From assembly GCA_949878535.1 (NCBI GenBank), contig CATLAS010000037.1, positions 1 through 7,347 of the forward strand: 7,347 nucleotides of DNA, read 5' to 3'. Under the pieces are notes generated by a model, which ran no database searches, had not been told where the DNA came from, and saw only the letters and a list, made by a program, of their open reading frames with translations. The position numbers were made by a program, and so were the translations under genes. This DNA is from an uncultured Eubacteriales bacterium. GTDB lineage: Bacteria; Bacillota; Clostridia; Oscillospirales; CAG-272. Numbering within the stretch: the stretch's first letter is position 1; each line of letters starts with the position of its first letter. This document shows positions 5,615 through 7,347 of this stretch, one piece after another.

Positions 5615-6688
5615 ATGCCGAAAATAGAGGAAATTGATCAGAATTTTAAACAGAATACAGATGAGAGCGGGCTGGTATACATAGATTGCTTTTCTGCCCC
5701 CGTGCGTATTTCCGGTCTCCCCTGGAGAGAGAAAAATCAAAATTATCATCGGATGGATGACAGTCTCAATGATTTATACAATTTTGGTGTGCGCGGACTT
5801 TCTCCCTGCACGGCAGGCGTGCAGATTTCCTTTAAAACGAATTCCAAAAAAATTGGAATCAAGGTGGATGTGGAATGGAACAATCTCATGCCGCACATGC
5901 CGTACAATTCCAGCACGGGTGTAGATATTTATATTGGCTCCGGGAGGAATAAAAAGTTTTTTAAAACATTTTTTGTGTATTTGAACGGAACGGATCATTA
6001 CGAGGATGTGCGGGAATTTCATGACGGCGAGATGAAGGAGATTACACTGAATCTTCCCCTGTATTCCGGTGTAGAAAAAATGCTTCTTGGGTTGGACGCG
6101 GGCTCCAGCCTGGAAATGCCGGAGCCGTTTGATTATGATAAGCCGGTGCTGTTCTACGGTTCGTCTATTACACAGGGAGCATGTGCATCCCGCCCTGGAA
6201 TGGCGTATTTTAATATTTTGAGCAGGAAATTGAACTTTGAAGTAGTCAATATGGGCTTTTCTTCCAGTGGAAAGGGGGAACCGGTGATGGCAGAGCAGAT
6301 TGCGAGCATTCCCCTTGCAGCTTTTATTTATGATTATGACCATAATGCAGGGGATGCGGAAGAACTGGAGCAGACGCATCAGAAGTTTTTTGAAATTGTA
6401 CGTGCTGCGCAGCCGGATCTGCCGATTATCATGCTCAGCAAGGCGGATTGTGAAGACGGTATAGAAGCTACGGAAAAGCGGAAAGCGGTGATCTATAAAA
6501 CGTACTTGGATGCAAAAAAACGTGGGGATGATAAGGTCTGGTTTATAGACGGACAAACTCTGTACGGAACGGAGGATCGGGATTCCTGCACAGTGGATTC
6601 TCTGCATCCCAATGATTTTGGATTTATGCGCATGGCGCAGGTAATTCTTCCGGTGCTGAAGGAAGCGTTGGGGGAGTCTGGTGACTAA
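5615..6688 (+). CDS. SGNH/GDSL-family hydrolase (probable esterase)
   Basis: 357-residue putative cytoplasmic esterase or acylhydrolase. The N-terminal ~1-170 resembles the GxDLY beta-sandwich domain (LNDLYNFGVRG, 51-61) found ahead of Lipase_GDSL_3-type SGNH domains. The SGNH domain follows: block I YGSSITQG (181-188) with likely nucleophile Ser184, block II MGFSSSGKGEP (213-223) with the oxyanion glycine, block III YDYDHNA (239-245) with Asn244, and block V VDSLHPND (327-334) giving Asp328/His331. Block I has GSSI where classical members have GDSL, as is common in this subfamily. Related proteins deacetylate carbohydrates, but the substrate here is unknown. No signal peptide is seen. The start at 5615 has AAAGGAAA about 9 nt upstream; extending the frame to 5492 would translate the end of the repeat element and is rejected. 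The gene stands alone, bracketed by two same-orientation repeats, with no clear terminator of its own. Confidence 0.88.
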   Translation: MPKIEEIDQNFKQNTDESGLVYIDCFSAPVRISGLPWREKNQNYHRMDDSLNDLYNFGVRGLSPCTAGVQISFKTNSKKIGIKVDVEWNNLMPHMPYNSSTGVDIYIGSGRNKKFFKTFFVYLNGTDHYEDVREFHDGEMKEITLNLPLYSGVEKMLLGLDAGSSLEMPEPFDYDKPVLFYGSSITQGACASRPGMAYFNILSRKLNFEVVNMGFSSSGKGEPVMAEQIASIPLAAFIYDYDHNAGDAEELEQTHQKFFEIVRAAQPDLPIIMLSKADCEDGIEATEKRKAVIYKTYLDAKKRGDDKVWFIDGQTLYGTEDRDSCTVDSLHPNDFGFMRMAQVILPVLKEALGESGD

Positions 6689-6722
6689 AAAGCTGGTCCC
6701 CTCCCATGTTTAAGCCTCACTT

Positions 6723-6910
6723 AACTCCAATAGCCTCCCTTGTGCAAAGGGAGGTGACGGCCAAGCGTAGCGATGCCGTCGGAGGGATTGTTTTACTATC
6801 ATTTTAGATAATCGCAAATCGGCAGTACAGCGAGACAATCCTTCACCCGCTTTGCGGGAGCACCCTAGGATCCGCTATGCGGCTCCAGCACAAGGGAGCC
6901 TTTTGAAGTT
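6723..6910 (+). repeat. Palindromic intergenic repeat, copy C (about 188 bp)
   Basis: Terminal arms of 23 bp (6723-6745 and 6888-6910) are inverted copies with 20 of 23 positions matching. The core is in plus orientation: CTATCATTTT (6796-6805), 11 nt, AATCGGCAG (6817-6825), between GAGGGATTGT (6782-6791) and ACAATCCTTC (6835-6844). The left arm has a perfect hairpin CCTCCCTT-GTGCA-AAGGGAGG (6734-6754), then GACGGC/GCCGTC (6756-6780). The right arm has CCCGC-TTT-GCGGG (6846-6858) and an inserted 19-bp hairpin (6867-6885) that replaces the usual terminal loop. It lies 34 bp after the SGNH stop codon and may fold in that transcript's 3' end. Confidence 0.85.
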
Positions 6911-6937
6911 GGCGGGCGCACCTTTTTAATATGCGAC

Positions 6938-6970
6938 AAAAAACAGAGGGGAATTTCCCCTCTGTTTTTT
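6938..6970. terminator. Perfect bidirectional intrinsic terminator
   Basis: A 33-bp near-perfect palindrome: 16-bp arms (6938-6953 and 6955-6970) around one base. It folds as CAGAGGGG-AATTT-CCCCTCTG with A6 on one side and T6 on the other. It can end both plus-strand SGNH transcripts and the minus-strand HAD gene. The HAD stop codon (6971-6969) overlaps its outer T/A arm. Confidence 0.93.
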
Positions 6971-7347
6971 ACATAGAAAGCAAAAGTGTTTTTAATTCCT
7001 TTACAGACTCGACTATATAATTTGCTCCTGCTTCTTCCAGTTCTGCACGGCCTCCATATCCATATAAAACACCTATTGACTGCATTCCGTTCTTTTTAGC
7101 ACCGACTATATCATGCATCCGGTCTCCGATCATGATCGCGCCTGCTGCATCCTTTATGCCGATGCGCTCCATAGCGCATGCAATCACTTCATCTTTCGCT
7201 ACCCGTGTACCGTCCAATTCGCTTCCTGTAATGCAGGTGAAATACGAATCAATATGAAAATATTCTGCAATCTGCCGTGCAAAGACTTCCGGTTTTGAGG
7301 TTGCCATAACGATTTGTATACCAGCCTTTTGTAGAGACTGCAGCAAG
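6969..7347 (-). CDS. HAD-superfamily hydrolase, phosphoglycolate phosphatase-like (5' end off window)
   Basis: The C-terminal ~125 residues of a soluble HAD-IA phosphatase. Visible, numbering from the window edge: motif II MATSKP with Thr16, motif III Lys51 in RVAKDEVI, and motif IV IGDRMHDIVGAKKNGM (73-88) with Asp75 and Asp79, the Mg2+ ligands. Motif I (DxDGT) and the cap domain must lie beyond the right edge; family members run ~215-225 residues, so about 90 are missing. The apparent TTG start at 7346 is only where the window cuts the frame. GSELDGTRVAKDEVI resembles the gph / 5'-nucleotidase-like HAD subgroup common in Clostridia and Streptococcus, so the substrate could be phosphoglycolate, a nucleotide or another small phosphate ester. 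The stop codon runs straight into a strong terminator. Confidence 0.9.
   Translation of the reverse strand, partial: LLQSLQKAGIQIVMATSKPEVFARQIAEYFHIDSYFTCITGSELDGTRVAKDEVIACAMERIGIKDAAGAIMIGDRMHDIVGAKKNGMQSIGVLYGYGGRAELEEAGANYIVESVKELKTLLLSM

Noticed and set aside
5774..6607. Minus-strand open frame (277 codons) opposite the SGNH gene
   Set aside because: It is antisense to a conserved hydrolase, with no recognisable domain and no promoter.

Overview
The window reads as chromosomal DNA of a low-to-mid GC Firmicute, most likely a gut Clostridia member (Oscillospirales/Ruminococcaceae-like). This rests on the family make-up (YitT-family protein, clostridial-style HAD phosphatase, type A RNase P RNA), strong Shine-Dalgarno sites, consensus sigma-A promoters, and a type of palindromic intergenic repeat I associate from memory with such gut genomes. 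The taxonomic call is an inference.

Layout. Positions 1-216 hold the end of one palindromic repeat element (copy A, cut by the window edge) plus a degraded duplicate of its right end. A minus-strand two-gene operon fills 293-3623. Its first gene encodes a DUF4091/GH123-like putative glycosidase, followed 25 bp later by gpmI (cofactor-independent phosphoglycerate mutase) and a strong terminator. A 196-bp divergent region (3624-3819) carries one sigma-A-like promoter facing each way with a small palindrome between them. On the plus strand come a 7-codon minicistron whose stop overlaps the next start, a YitT-family membrane protein (3820-4749) and rnpB (about 4762-5128). The rnpB promoter lies over the last codons of the YitT gene. 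From 5129 to 5614 there are rnpB 3' hairpins, a featureless AT-rich stretch, a complete 172-bp repeat (copy B) and the leader of an SGNH/GDSL hydrolase gene (5615-6688). A third repeat (copy C, about 188 bp) follows. A perfect bidirectional terminator then separates it from the 3' part of a minus-strand HAD phosphatase gene that runs off the right edge.

How it fits together. The protein genes are metabolic or housekeeping and no defence or mobility operon is present. Two genes look carbohydrate-related (the GH123-like protein and the SGNH esterase) and neither has a signal peptide, so both probably act on imported sugars or other cytoplasmic substrates. The least explained material is the repeat family. 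Three copies share an asymmetric core (CTATCATTTT, 11-12 nt, AATCGRCAG), an inner inverted repeat (GAGGGATTGT/ACAATCC) and terminal hairpins whose sequences differ between copies while base pairing is kept. That pattern suggests selection on, or mechanistic dependence on, folded structure. No transposase is present, so the elements look MITE-like. The SGNH gene is bracketed by two copies in the same orientation.
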